A stretch of 64,000 nucleotides of DNA from an uncultured Bacillota bacterium (GCA_905204225.1 CAJKZK010000001.1:7572-71571), one strand, 5' to 3'; positions 17,546-26,299 are shown, counted from the stretch's first letter. The notes: generated by a model not told the origin, from the sequence alone. Program-made: numbers and translations.

Positions 17546-18898
17546 ATGTCAAATTTATTTTTCTTTAGACCCTTATTTATGTTAGAACTAATTTTAGCAG
17601 AAGCAATGTTTCTTTCAAAATTAAATATAAGAACTAATTTTTTTATAAGATTGATTATTTCTTTGATTTTTTGCTTTGGTGTTTCTTTTATTTTACCAAC
17701 AAATTTTGAAAATATTTATTATTATTCTTTTTTATTTTTAATAATGTTTTTGGTTACTATTATAGCGAGTATGTTTTGTTTTAAAGCACCTCTTAAAAAT
17801 ATTTTATTTTGTGCAATTGCTGGATATACTATACAACATATTGCTTCAGAATGTTATGAAATGTTTAATAATTATATGAACTTGATTATTGAAAAATCAT
17901 TTAATTTTTATGATGCTGAAGGCACTATTGATATAAATGCACAAAATTATTTCTTTTTATTAGTCTATTTTGCTATTTTTGTAATTATTTATGGCTTAGT
18001 ATATTATTTAATTGTACCTAAAGTTGAAAAATACAAAGTTTTACAAACTAACAATAAAGTAATATTATCTTTATCAATTTTTATTGTTTTAATTGATGTT
18101 ATTATAGGAGCAATAATTTTATTTATTTTACCTGAAAAATATTTAGTGTCATTATCAAAATTAGTAAAATTTAGTGTATATTTTTTATTACATTTTTATA
18201 ACATTTTATGTTGTGTTTTAGCAATAGTATTATTAATTGAGCTACCTCGCCGTAGTAGTGCGGAAAGTGATTTAATAACTGTTAATAAATTATATAAAAT
18301 AGAACAATCACAATACAATTCAGTAAAAGAAAATTTAGATTTAATTAATATTAAATGTCACGATTTAAAGCATCAAATGAGAAATATACTTAATAATAAA
18401 CAAGTAGACACAAGTGAAATAAATAAAATAGAGCAAGCAATTGATATTTATGATTCTACATATAAAACAAAAAATGAAGCATTAAATATTGTATTAATGG
18501 AAAAAGGGTTAATATGTAAAAAAAATAAAATCGAATTAACTTGTATAATAGATGCATCAAAATTATCTTTTATTAAAGATAATGATATTTATTCATTATT
18601 TGGCAATTTATTAGATAATGCGATTGAGGCAGTAAAAAATCTTGAACAAAGTAAAAGAGTAATTAGTTTGCAAATAAAGAATAGTGGAGAATTTTTAATT
18701 ATAAAAACATATAATAATTATAATGGAAAAATCAACTTTGTTAATAATTTACCAATTACAACAAAAGAAGATAAAGATTATCATGGATATGGATTAAAAA
18801 GCATTAATTATATTGTTAAATCTTATGATGGACAAATGAAAATAAAAACTAATAATCAAGTTTTTGATTTGACAATTCTTTTTCAAACAAACAAATAA
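17546..18898 (+). CDS. AgrC-like GHKL sensor histidine kinase
   Basis: A 450-aa membrane kinase pairing with the regulator before it. The N-terminal half has about six or seven membrane helices (roughly 10-25, 35-52, 60-80, 86-106, 142-165, 180-204, 213-232) with no large extracellular domain, as in peptide-sensing AgrC/ComD kinases. A coiled linker leads to the phospho-acceptor motif CHDLKHQ (H282), the N box NLLDNAIEAV (about 364) and the G box HGYGLKSI (about 421). ATG 17546 is chosen; GGAG lies inside the end of the regulator gene, and a TTG at 17525 is an alternative. No AgrB or AgrD gene is near, so the signal is unknown. Confidence 0.87.
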   Translation: MSNLFFFRPLFMLELILAEAMFLSKLNIRTNFFIRLIISLIFCFGVSFILPTNFENIYYYSFLFLIMFLVTIIASMFCFKAPLKNILFCAIAGYTIQHIASECYEMFNNYMNLIIEKSFNFYDAEGTIDINAQNYFFLLVYFAIFVIIYGLVYYLIVPKVEKYKVLQTNNKVILSLSIFIVLIDVIIGAIILFILPEKYLVSLSKLVKFSVYFLLHFYNILCCVLAIVLLIELPRRSSAESDLITVNKLYKIEQSQYNSVKENLDLINIKCHDLKHQMRNILNNKQVDTSEINKIEQAIDIYDSTYKTKNEALNIVLMEKGLICKKNKIELTCIIDASKLSFIKDNDIYSLFGNLLDNAIEAVKNLEQSKRVISLQIKNSGEFLIIKTYNNYNGKINFVNNLPITTKEDKDYHGYGLKSINYIVKSYDGQMKIKTNNQVFDLTILFQTNK

Positions 18899-18902
18899 AT
18901 AC

Positions 18903-18933
18903 CATTCACAAGATATAATAAATCATTCACAAG
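18903..18933. repeat. Tandem CATTCACAAG boxes, 21 bases apart
   Basis: CATTCACAAG occurs at 18903-18912 and again at 18924-18933, exactly two helical turns apart, with TATAAT (18914-18919) between. LytTR regulators bind pairs of short direct repeats with about this period, so this is a candidate operator for the regulator encoded upstream. It does not fit a published LytTR consensus closely, and it overlaps the next terminator. Confidence 0.45.
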
Positions 18934-18964
18934 TAAAGTATTTTCATTTCTTTACTTGTTTTTT
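18929..18964 (+). terminator. Terminator after the two-component genes
   Basis: ACAAGTAAAG (18929-18938) pairs with CTTTACTTGT (18950-18959), and six T follow. It separates the regulator-kinase pair from the lipoprotein operon. Confidence 0.85.
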
Positions 18965-18981
18965 ATTATTAGTTCGCTTAT

Positions 18982-19003
18982 AAAAGCAGTTTTTGTGCTT
19001 TTT
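18982..19003 (+). promoter_or_regulatory. Leader hairpin ahead of the CBM lipoprotein operon
   Basis: AAAAGCA and TGCTTTT pair around GTTTTTG and end in a short T tract, 19 bases before the next ATG. It resembles an attenuator, and a similar hairpin (ATAGCAT/ATGCTAT) lies before the second peptide gene at 30200. Confidence 0.5.
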
Positions 19004-19021
19004 AAGTAGAGGGAGGAAAAT

Positions 19022-20572
19022 ATGAAAATTAAATCAAAACTTTTACTTTTGATTTCATTTATGTTGCCAATTTTTTCGTTAACAAGTTGTAATGAAACTC
19101 CTAAACATGTTTGTAATGAACCATGTCCAACATGTGGAGGTTGTCTTGATAATAAATGTCAAGAAGAAGCATGCTTAACAAAATGTAGTTGTGAAGTAAT
19201 AGTTAAATCAGTGGATATAACAAGTATGCCGTTAAAAACAAATTATTATCCAGGAGAGATTTTTTCACCTGAAGGTTTAGTGGTTAAAGCTAATTTATCA
19301 AATGGAAAAACAAAAAAATATAGTTATAGAAAATTTGATACTTGGACTCATAAGGACGAACCATTAACTGAAGATATTAAAAAAATCACTTTTACAATTC
19401 CGAAATATAATTTTGATTTTGATGTAGAGATTAAAGTTGAATTACCTAATGATTTATCTATTGTTGTTGATAAAAGTTTACTAAAAGAAACATATTTAAC
19501 TACTGATATTATTGATTTTACAATAATAAATGTTAGAGCTAAAATTGGTGAAACAATGACTTTGCTAAAAGCTGATCAATGGAAATTATATGATGGTACA
19601 AATCTTATCGAAGATAAAACACAGGTAAGTCTAAGTGAAGGTGAACATTTAATAAAAATTGAATATGTACCAACTGTTGATTATAGTTTTACTTTAAAAA
19701 TAAATGATCCAAATAATGTTATTTCTCCAGATCATGTTGAAGCAGAAGATTGTGTTTATAATATAGACTCAAACGCACCATACACAATTAAAGAAAAAGT
19801 TGCAAATGCTCAATATCCTGATGAAAATGGTAATTTATCAGATCAATTATTTAAAAAAATACCAAATGGAGCAAGTGGTACAGGAGCAGTTTCATCATTA
19901 TCTGCATCACAAAATGGTAAGAATGTCTATTTTAAATTTAATATTAAAGTTCCTACAACTGGCGAATATGATTTATTAGCAAGAGTGCAAGGAACAGGTG
20001 AAAATCAAATTAAAAATAATTTTAAAGTTTCTATTAATAATGGTGAAGAAATGATTTCAACAAGCACTGATACAATTCATGCTGGTAATCAAATTAAAAA
20101 TCAATATGGTAAAGAAGGTTTTATTGGTTGGTATAACATGTTTTGGTGGAATGTTGTCAATATTGGAACATATTCACTTACAAAAGGTGATAATGAAATA
20201 AAAATTACAATGCCAAAAGGATTAGGTGGAAATATTGATTATTTTGAAGTTGTAAGTAAAGGTGAAATACATGAAACTCAATTATTTAGTATGAGAGAAG
20301 GAAGTAGAGTAAATTTATCAACAAATCCAATTTATTTAAAATATGGTGAAAAATTAATAGATAAAGTAGCTACACCAATTGGTCACCCATGTAAATATAC
20401 ATTAATTTATTTAAGACTAGATGATGGTTGTGAAATTCCTGTAACTGAAGATTTAATGAACGAAATTGATTATACCAAAACTGGTGAGCAAGAAGTAAAT
20501 ATAACATTTACTAAAAAAGAAAAAACATATAATGCTTCATTCAAAATAATAATTGAAGCTGAAGAAGAATAG
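19022..20572 (+). CDS. Cys-rich lipoprotein with CBM6/35-like module
   Basis: A 516-aa surface lipoprotein (lipobox LTSC, C23). Next comes a knot of eight Cys between residues 31 and 57 (spacing C-x3-C-x2-C-x2-C-x4-C-x4-C-x3-C-x-C), a probable metal site. Bacterial Ig-like domains fill about 60-235. A carbohydrate-binding module of the CBM6/35 type follows (about 239-412, starting HVEAEDCVY, with YFKFNIKVPTTGEYDLLARV and ending GGNIDYFEVV). The last 100 residues form another Ig-like domain (FSMREGSRVNL onward). It has no catalytic domain, so it is a glycan-binding surface protein. GGGAGG precedes the ATG, and the next three genes follow within 8-14 bases each. The ligand is unknown. Confidence 0.75.
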   Translation: MKIKSKLLLLISFMLPIFSLTSCNETPKHVCNEPCPTCGGCLDNKCQEEACLTKCSCEVIVKSVDITSMPLKTNYYPGEIFSPEGLVVKANLSNGKTKKYSYRKFDTWTHKDEPLTEDIKKITFTIPKYNFDFDVEIKVELPNDLSIVVDKSLLKETYLTTDIIDFTIINVRAKIGETMTLLKADQWKLYDGTNLIEDKTQVSLSEGEHLIKIEYVPTVDYSFTLKINDPNNVISPDHVEAEDCVYNIDSNAPYTIKEKVANAQYPDENGNLSDQLFKKIPNGASGTGAVSSLSASQNGKNVYFKFNIKVPTTGEYDLLARVQGTGENQIKNNFKVSINNGEEMISTSTDTIHAGNQIKNQYGKEGFIGWYNMFWWNVVNIGTYSLTKGDNEIKITMPKGLGGNIDYFEVVSKGEIHETQLFSMREGSRVNLSTNPIYLKYGEKLIDKVATPIGHPCKYTLIYLRLDDGCEIPVTEDLMNEIDYTKTGEQEVNITFTKKEKTYNASFKIIIEAEEE

Positions 20573-20582
20573 AGGAAAAAAT

Positions 20583-20714
20583 ATGGAAAAAAATATGTAT
20601 TACACTCCAATTATAAGTGTAAAGAAAATTAATTTAGATGATGTAATTTGTGTCTCTTTTGATACAAAAGATGAAAATAACATTTATCAAAATGTTGATG
20701 TAACATTGGATTAA
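20583..20714 (+). CDS. Small peptide, 43 aa, DVI family (paralogue of 30277)
   Basis: An open frame of 43 codons with AGAGG 8 bases upstream, 10 bases after the lipoprotein stop and 14 before the next start. The sequence MEKNMYYTPIISVKK, then INLDDVICVSFDT, ends in an acidic Asn-rich tail. It lines up with the 45-aa peptide at 30277 in the order Y, P, IS, N, D/E-D-V-I, S. Both directly precede a secreted protein with the same type of N-terminal domain. There is no signal peptide or AgrD-like double-Gly or Cys thiolactone pattern. I know of no assigned function; a secreted signal, a chaperone-like leader or a translation-coupling peptide are all possible. Confidence 0.65.
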   Translation: MEKNMYYTPIISVKKINLDDVICVSFDTKDENNIYQNVDVTLD

Positions 20715-20728
20715 GATGAGGTTATAAA

Positions 20729-22966
20729 ATGAAAAAATATAATAAATTAATGATATTATCATTATCAATGTTAATGATGATACCTTCAATAATTGTTAAT
20801 AATGAAAACTCATTAATATGTTCTACAACTGATGTATTTAATGAAAAAGCACATATTGAAACAAGATTACTTAATCAATTAACTGATACTAATGAAACTG
20901 TAAAATGTTCTAATATGTATGTACAATATGGTTATGATGGAACTAATTATTATTTAAGATACGCTACTGCAATTAAAGGTGATATTGAAACATTAAATTA
21001 CAAAATGTTTATTAATGATGAAGAATATATTGCTGGAGAAAAAAATGCAGATGTTTTATACAAAAGCATATTATCTAATGGTACTAGACAATATTATAAT
21101 GGTAACGAATTAACAACTACTCCAACTGAATATTTATGGACTTGCTATACTATAAAATTTGCTAGTGAAAAACATCAAGCAGATAATATAGCTGTTTATT
21201 TAAATATAAATAATGCAAACACTGTTTCTAAATCAACATCATTATTAGAAGAAATGAATGTTGAACCAGATCATATTGAAGCAGAAGATTGTGTTTATTT
21301 ACTTGAAAATGATAATAAATACACTTTAAGTGAAGCTTCAGCAAATGCTCAATATCCTGATGAAAATGGTAATTTATCAGATCAATTATTTAAACAAATA
21401 CCAAATGGAGCAAGTGGTAAAGGTGCAGTTTCTTCATTATCTAAAGGACAAAATGGTACAAAAGTATATTTTGAATTTACTGTTAACGCTCCAACTTCTG
21501 GAGAATATGAACTTTTAGCGAGAGTACAAGGAACAGGTGAAAGCTCAATTAATGGATTATTTAATGTAAGTATTAATGGTGAAGAAGGAACTTTAAATAC
21601 TTCAAATGATAAAATACTTAAAGGTAATCAATTAAAAGAACAATATAACACATCTAGTGATTATTTGAGTTGGTATAACATGTTTTGGTGGAATATGGTT
21701 AATATTGGAACATATTCTTTAAATAAAGGTGAAAACACAATAAAAATCACATTGCCTAATGGATTAAGTGGTAATATTGATTATTTTGAAATTCAAAACA
21801 AAAATAGTGCAAAAACATCTAAAATTTTCAGTTTTAGAGAAGGATCAAGAAATGAATTATCAACAAATAATGGATTAACTTTAATTGAAAATGGATTATT
21901 ATCTGATAAGTCTGGTACTCCAGCAAATCACCCTTGTAAATATACTTTAATGTATATAAGATTATTAGATGGTAGTGAACACCCAATTACTGAAGAAATG
22001 TTAACTAATTATAGTAATATTGATTATACAAAAGTTGACCAAGAACAAATTGTAACAATTAATTATAAAGAAAATACAGCGTCTTTTAAATTATTTATTG
22101 TTAAAGAAAATTATGATATTTATGAAGCAGAAGATAATGTTTATAAGTATAAAAATGGAGAAGAAACCACAAATAAATATGCTTCAGTTAACAATTTAAC
22201 TAATATAGAATATTATGAAAATGAAACATTAAAGTCAGAACAAACTAAAGATGGCTCAAGCAATAAAAAAGTTATAGCTTTAGGTGCAGGTGCTAGCAAT
22301 CATGGTAAAGAAGTTTTCTTTAAATTTGAAGTAAATGTACAAGAAACAAAAGATTATTATTTATTTTCAAGATTACAATCTTCAAATGAAAATGATTTGA
22401 TTAATTGTTTTGAAATTAATATAAATGAAGAAAAAGATGAAAATGGAAAATTAAAATATTATAAAAATAATTATAGTCAAATTCCTTCATTATGTAATCA
22501 AACAACAACATTTAATAATGTATGGAATAATGCAATGTGGTTTGGTATGGCAAATTTAGGAAAAATTCATTTAACTAAAGGAAACAATATAATTAGAGTT
22601 CGTATGCCAAATGGAATAAGTGCGAATATTGATTTCTTCCAAGTTAGAGAAACAGATTCATTTGGTGCAAATTTATTTACAGTAAGAGATGGATCACATA
22701 CTAAACTTGATTCATTAACACTTGAAAAAAATCAAAAAATTACTGATATTATTTCAACTCCTAGTGCACACCCATATCAATATACATTAATGTATTTAAG
22801 ATTACCAAATGGTAATGAGTATCCTGTTGTTACAAAACCTAGCGAAGGAACAAATGTAAATTATGTTGGTGTTTTAAGTGATATTGATTATACTTTATCT
22901 TCTCAAAAAGTCACCGTTACTAACGGAAATTACAAATTATCATTTACTTTAAATATAAATTTATAG
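20729..22966 (+). CDS. Secreted protein with two CBM + Ig-like pairs
   Basis: A 745-aa exported protein: hydrophobic N-terminal signal (about 6-25, no lipobox), an N-terminal beta domain (about 50-165, with YYLRYATAIKGDIETL) also seen in the protein at 30416, then two CBM6/35-like modules starting EAEDCVY (184) and EAEDNVY (467), each followed by an Ig-like domain beginning SFREGSR or TVRDGSH. The first module is nearly identical to that of the preceding lipoprotein, including a 54-base stretch of identical DNA (about 19801-19854 versus 21341-21394), showing recent duplication or gene conversion. No catalytic residues are apparent. It ends 8 bases before the GH3 gene, so binding protein and enzyme are co-expressed. 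Confidence 0.72.
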   Translation: MKKYNKLMILSLSMLMMIPSIIVNNENSLICSTTDVFNEKAHIETRLLNQLTDTNETVKCSNMYVQYGYDGTNYYLRYATAIKGDIETLNYKMFINDEEYIAGEKNADVLYKSILSNGTRQYYNGNELTTTPTEYLWTCYTIKFASEKHQADNIAVYLNINNANTVSKSTSLLEEMNVEPDHIEAEDCVYLLENDNKYTLSEASANAQYPDENGNLSDQLFKQIPNGASGKGAVSSLSKGQNGTKVYFEFTVNAPTSGEYELLARVQGTGESSINGLFNVSINGEEGTLNTSNDKILKGNQLKEQYNTSSDYLSWYNMFWWNMVNIGTYSLNKGENTIKITLPNGLSGNIDYFEIQNKNSAKTSKIFSFREGSRNELSTNNGLTLIENGLLSDKSGTPANHPCKYTLMYIRLLDGSEHPITEEMLTNYSNIDYTKVDQEQIVTINYKENTASFKLFIVKENYDIYEAEDNVYKYKNGEETTNKYASVNNLTNIEYYENETLKSEQTKDGSSNKKVIALGAGASNHGKEVFFKFEVNVQETKDYYLFSRLQSSNENDLINCFEININEEKDENGKLKYYKNNYSQIPSLCNQTTTFNNVWNNAMWFGMANLGKIHLTKGNNIIRVRMPNGISANIDFFQVRETDSFGANLFTVRDGSHTKLDSLTLEKNQKITDIISTPSAHPYQYTLMYLRLPNGNEYPVVTKPSEGTNVNYVGVLSDIDYTLSSQKVTVTNGNYKLSFTLNINL

Positions 22967-22974
22967 GTTTAAAT

Positions 22975-25900
22975 ATGGAAAAATCACTTTTAAGAAAAGT
23001 AATTATTTTACCTTGCATGGCCGTAATATTAGCTGGCCTTGCAGTAGGTAATTACGAATGTTATATTCATGAAAATGAAATTACATCTCAACTTGTTCCT
23101 GCTAAAATAACTTATGATAATTCAAAATTATCAGAAGCACAAATGGCGGCAGGTAATGTTGTCAATCAAATAGCTCAAGAAGGTATGACATTAATGAAAA
23201 ATGATGGAACATTACCTTTAGAAATTGATGAAGACGATGAAGATGGTTATCCAATCAATTTATTTGGAATAGGAAGTACTGATGCCGAAAATGGCTTTTA
23301 CTTATTTGGTGGTGGCTCTGGTTCTGTAACTTTATATGATAAAGATAAAGTTACTTTACAACAAGGAATTGAACAAGCTGGCTTTGAAGTTAATACTTCC
23401 TTACTAAATTTCTTTAAAGAAGAAGGAGAAAATCCTAAAGAAAGTTGGTGGGAAAAAGAACAAAATATTCTTAAATCAGCAAAAGCATTTTCTGATACAG
23501 CTGTAGTAACTATATCAAGATTTACTGGTGAAAATTGTGATGCTGATGAAAATACAACTGATCAAACTTCATATTCATTTAGTAAACCTTATCAAGCATC
23601 TTATAATGATAATGATTTAGATGGTAGAAATTTTTGTCAATTATCATTAAGAGAAGAAGCTATGTTAAAGTGGGTTAGCAATAATTTTGGTGAAGTAATA
23701 GTTTTAATCAATAGTGGAAACATGATGGAATTAGGTTTTTTAGACAATCCTAAAATTAATGCTATTTTGTATACTTCATATCCAGGAAAATCTGGAACAA
23801 AAGCAATAGGAGATATTCTAGCTGGAAAAGTAAATCCAAGTGGACATTTAACTGATACTTTTGTTTATGATACCAAAAGTGATCCAACATGGGCTAATGT
23901 TATTGCTAAAAAAGATAATGGTACACAAATTCACTATGTAGAAGATATTTATACTGGGTATAGATGGTATGAAACAGCTGACAAAGAAGGATATTTTAAT
24001 TCTATTGGTAAAAACTATAATGAAGTTGTTTTTAGACCATTTGGATATGGATTATCTTATACAACATTTGAATGGAATTTTAAAAATATTTCTTTTAAAA
24101 ATGGTGATACAATTATACCAGCAATTAATGGAGATAATGTTAAAGATAAAGATACAAAAATTTTAATTCAGGTTGAAGTAAAAAATACTGGATTAGTCGC
24201 TGGTAAAGATGTTGTTCAATTATATTACACCGCACCATACACAAAAGGTGGTATTGAAAAAGCGTATGTTAATTTAGTTGCATTTGAAAAAACAGAGATG
24301 CTATATCCACTTTCTCAATCAAGTGAAGACAAGCCGAATAGTCAAATTTTGTCTTTAGAATTTAGCTTGTATGATATGGCAAGTTATGATGCTTATGATA
24401 AAAATAAAAATAATTTTACAGGGTATGAACTTGAAAAAGGTGAATATCAATTAAAATTACAAAATAATGCTCATGAATTAAATAAGTGTGAAAATAGTAC
24501 TATTAAAATAAATTTAACTAATGATTTAAAATGGGATAAAGATCCAAATACAAATGGAACTATAAAAAATAGATTTACAGGTTCGACAGCTGAAAACAAT
24601 ATTCCAATTGATGGTAATAATAATGGTGAAAAAATAACATATTTGTCAAGAGCAGATTTTTTATCAACATTTCCAAAAACAACTACTCCAAATAGAACTT
24701 CAGGAGCAGATTCTACTAAAGATGGAACTTATGTTACAGATGAAGAATATTATAAAGATATTACAATGCCAACTTTAAATAGTACTGAAACAAATTTATT
24801 ATTATATACTTTAGAAAATGGTGAAAAAGCGTCAACTAATGATTTAAGTGGATATACAAACAATAAAATAATTCCTAACGAAGAATTAATTTTAAAATTA
24901 GGTGAAAACTATGATGCACCTGAATGGGAACAATTATTGAATCAATTATCATATATAGAAATAGTTGATATTGTTGCTCGTTGTAGTTGTGGAACAGCTC
25001 CAGCTGAATCTATTGGAAAACCTAAAACAAGAGTTTTTGATGGACCTCAAGGAATTAACAATTCAACACTTTCTCCAGAACAATTAGCTGATGTAACTGC
25101 ATTTCCAGCTGAAACTTTAGTAGGTATGACTTTTAACAAAGAACTTGCTAGATTAGAAGGTGCGGCAATGGCAACTGAAGCTTCATTAACAGGAACAATA
25201 GGAATATATGCTCCAGCAGTTGATTTGCATCGTCATGCTTATAATGGTAGAAATTATGAACAATATAGTGAAGATCCTTATTTATGTGGAATTATGGGTG
25301 GTAAAATGGCAACAGGTGCTATTACACATGGTTGTCAAGTCTCTATAAAACATTTTGTTTGTTCTCAACCTGGAAGAAATCCTAGAGACTATAATACATG
25401 GTTAACAGAACAAAATTTAAGAGAAAATTATCTAAAACCGTTTGAAATTGCTATTAAAGAAAGTAAAGCAAATTTCTTGATGACATCATTTAATAACATA
25501 GGCGGAGTAAGATGTGCTTATTCTTATCAATTGTTAAATGGAGTATTAAGAGAAGAATGGGGATTCAAAGGATCAATTATTACGGATTATGATGTTAATA
25601 GTGCATCAAGAACTACTGCAAATTTAATTAGATCTGGTAATGATTTAAGATTCCAAGGAAGTGTTGCTAATAGAGCAGAACTTGATAAAAACAATGTAGT
25701 TGATGTTTATTTAGCTAGACAATCTGTAAAAAGAGACTTATGGTCATTTTGTAATACATATTATAGAACTAAAAATTATGATCCAAATTACACGTCAACA
25801 AATGTTATTGTCACTCAACCATTTGTATGGTGGATAATGGTAGTAATAATGATAGATGTGATAATTATAGGTGGAATTGGTGTAGGAATTTTCTTCTTAT

Positions 25901-26127
25901 TTAAGCCAAAGAAAAAAGCACTAGTAAATAATATTGAGACAGATAGTTCTCAAGAAAAATCTGAACATAAATTTTTATACAAAAAGAAAGAAAATCTTTC
26001 TTCAACTAGCGCTCAAAATGTTGTAATTGATAATAACCAAGAAAAATTTTCTATATCAAAAAAAGATTATGAAGAACTCATTGATTTAATTGATAAATTA
26101 CAAGATAAATTAAAAAAATTAAAATAA
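22975..26127 (+). CDS. Permuted GH3 glycosidase, membrane-anchored at both ends
   Basis: A 1050-aa enzyme whose domains run in reverse of the common order: first the GH3 C-terminal alpha/beta domain (about 60-350, with QEGMTLMKNDGTLPL and INAILYTSYPGKSGT), then the fibronectin-like domain (from about 353, RPFGYGLSYTTFEW), and last the catalytic barrel (about 640-910) with RNYEQYSEDPYL (759), K792-H793 and GSIITDYD, whose D871 is the likely nucleophile. Permuted GH3 enzymes of this layout are known from rumen Firmicutes beta-glucosidases. One membrane helix lies at residues 8-26 and another at about 945-970, followed by a charged tail and a short coiled coil. So the enzyme faces outward while tethered twice. 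Specificity (gluco, xylo or other) cannot be read from the sequence. Confidence 0.85.
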   Translation: MEKSLLRKVIILPCMAVILAGLAVGNYECYIHENEITSQLVPAKITYDNSKLSEAQMAAGNVVNQIAQEGMTLMKNDGTLPLEIDEDDEDGYPINLFGIGSTDAENGFYLFGGGSGSVTLYDKDKVTLQQGIEQAGFEVNTSLLNFFKEEGENPKESWWEKEQNILKSAKAFSDTAVVTISRFTGENCDADENTTDQTSYSFSKPYQASYNDNDLDGRNFCQLSLREEAMLKWVSNNFGEVIVLINSGNMMELGFLDNPKINAILYTSYPGKSGTKAIGDILAGKVNPSGHLTDTFVYDTKSDPTWANVIAKKDNGTQIHYVEDIYTGYRWYETADKEGYFNSIGKNYNEVVFRPFGYGLSYTTFEWNFKNISFKNGDTIIPAINGDNVKDKDTKILIQVEVKNTGLVAGKDVVQLYYTAPYTKGGIEKAYVNLVAFEKTEMLYPLSQSSEDKPNSQILSLEFSLYDMASYDAYDKNKNNFTGYELEKGEYQLKLQNNAHELNKCENSTIKINLTNDLKWDKDPNTNGTIKNRFTGSTAENNIPIDGNNNGEKITYLSRADFLSTFPKTTTPNRTSGADSTKDGTYVTDEEYYKDITMPTLNSTETNLLLYTLENGEKASTNDLSGYTNNKIIPNEELILKLGENYDAPEWEQLLNQLSYIEIVDIVARCSCGTAPAESIGKPKTRVFDGPQGINNSTLSPEQLADVTAFPAETLVGMTFNKELARLEGAAMATEASLTGTIGIYAPAVDLHRHAYNGRNYEQYSEDPYLCGIMGGKMATGAITHGCQVSIKHFVCSQPGRNPRDYNTWLTEQNLRENYLKPFEIAIKESKANFLMTSFNNIGGVRCAYSYQLLNGVLREEWGFKGSIITDYDVNSASRTTANLIRSGNDLRFQGSVANRAELDKNNVVDVYLARQSVKRDLWSFCNTYYRTKNYDPNYTSTNVIVTQPFVWWIMVVIMIDVIIIGGIGVGIFFLFKPKKKALVNNIETDSSQEKSEHKFLYKKKENLSSTSAQNVVIDNNQEKFSISKKDYEELIDLIDKLQDKLKKLK

Positions 26128-26132
26128 TTGTA

Positions 26133-26168
26133 TAAAACGCACTTTGGTGCGTTTTTATTATGCTTAAA
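26133..26168 (+). repeat. Right copy of island-flanking 36-base repeat
   Basis: The partner of 16726-16761, starting 6 bases after the GH3 stop. Together the copies bracket the accessory genes, leaving rplM-rpsI immediately to the right. Confidence 0.75.
26134..26157 (+). terminator. Terminator of the GH3 operon
   Basis: AAAACGCAC pairs with GTGCGTTTT around loop TTTG, followed by T residues; the same hairpin as at 16727 apart from one loop base. Confidence 0.9.
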
Positions 26169-26176
26169 CTAAATAT

Positions 26177-26278
26177 TATAATTTAGAAAAACAAACAAAA
26201 GAAATAAAATATGAAATTGTTAAAACTAGTAGTTATATTGCAACTGCTGAAGAAATAATTCTTCAACCATTAAATTAA
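26177..26278 (+). pseudogene. Possible 3' remnant of an unknown gene
   Basis: Between the island end and the rplM promoter, one frame stays open for 33 codons (YNLEKQTKEIKYEI, then VKTSSYIATAEEIILQ and a TAA) without any start or ribosome-binding site. The residue mix looks protein-like rather than random. It could be the tail of a gene displaced when the island entered. I cannot name it. Confidence 0.25.
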
Positions 26279-26299
26279 TTCAAAAAATTATAAAATTTA

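Noticed and set aside
16831..18898. Complete agr quorum-sensing locus
   Set aside because: Regulator and kinase fit, but there is no AgrB protease and no AgrD-type precursor; the DVI peptides lack the thiolactone Cys and AgrD tail.
26168..26290. truA or ECF transporter remnant left of rplM
   Set aside because: The 33-codon open piece has no recognisable similarity to either, so no identity is claimed beyond a possible remnant.
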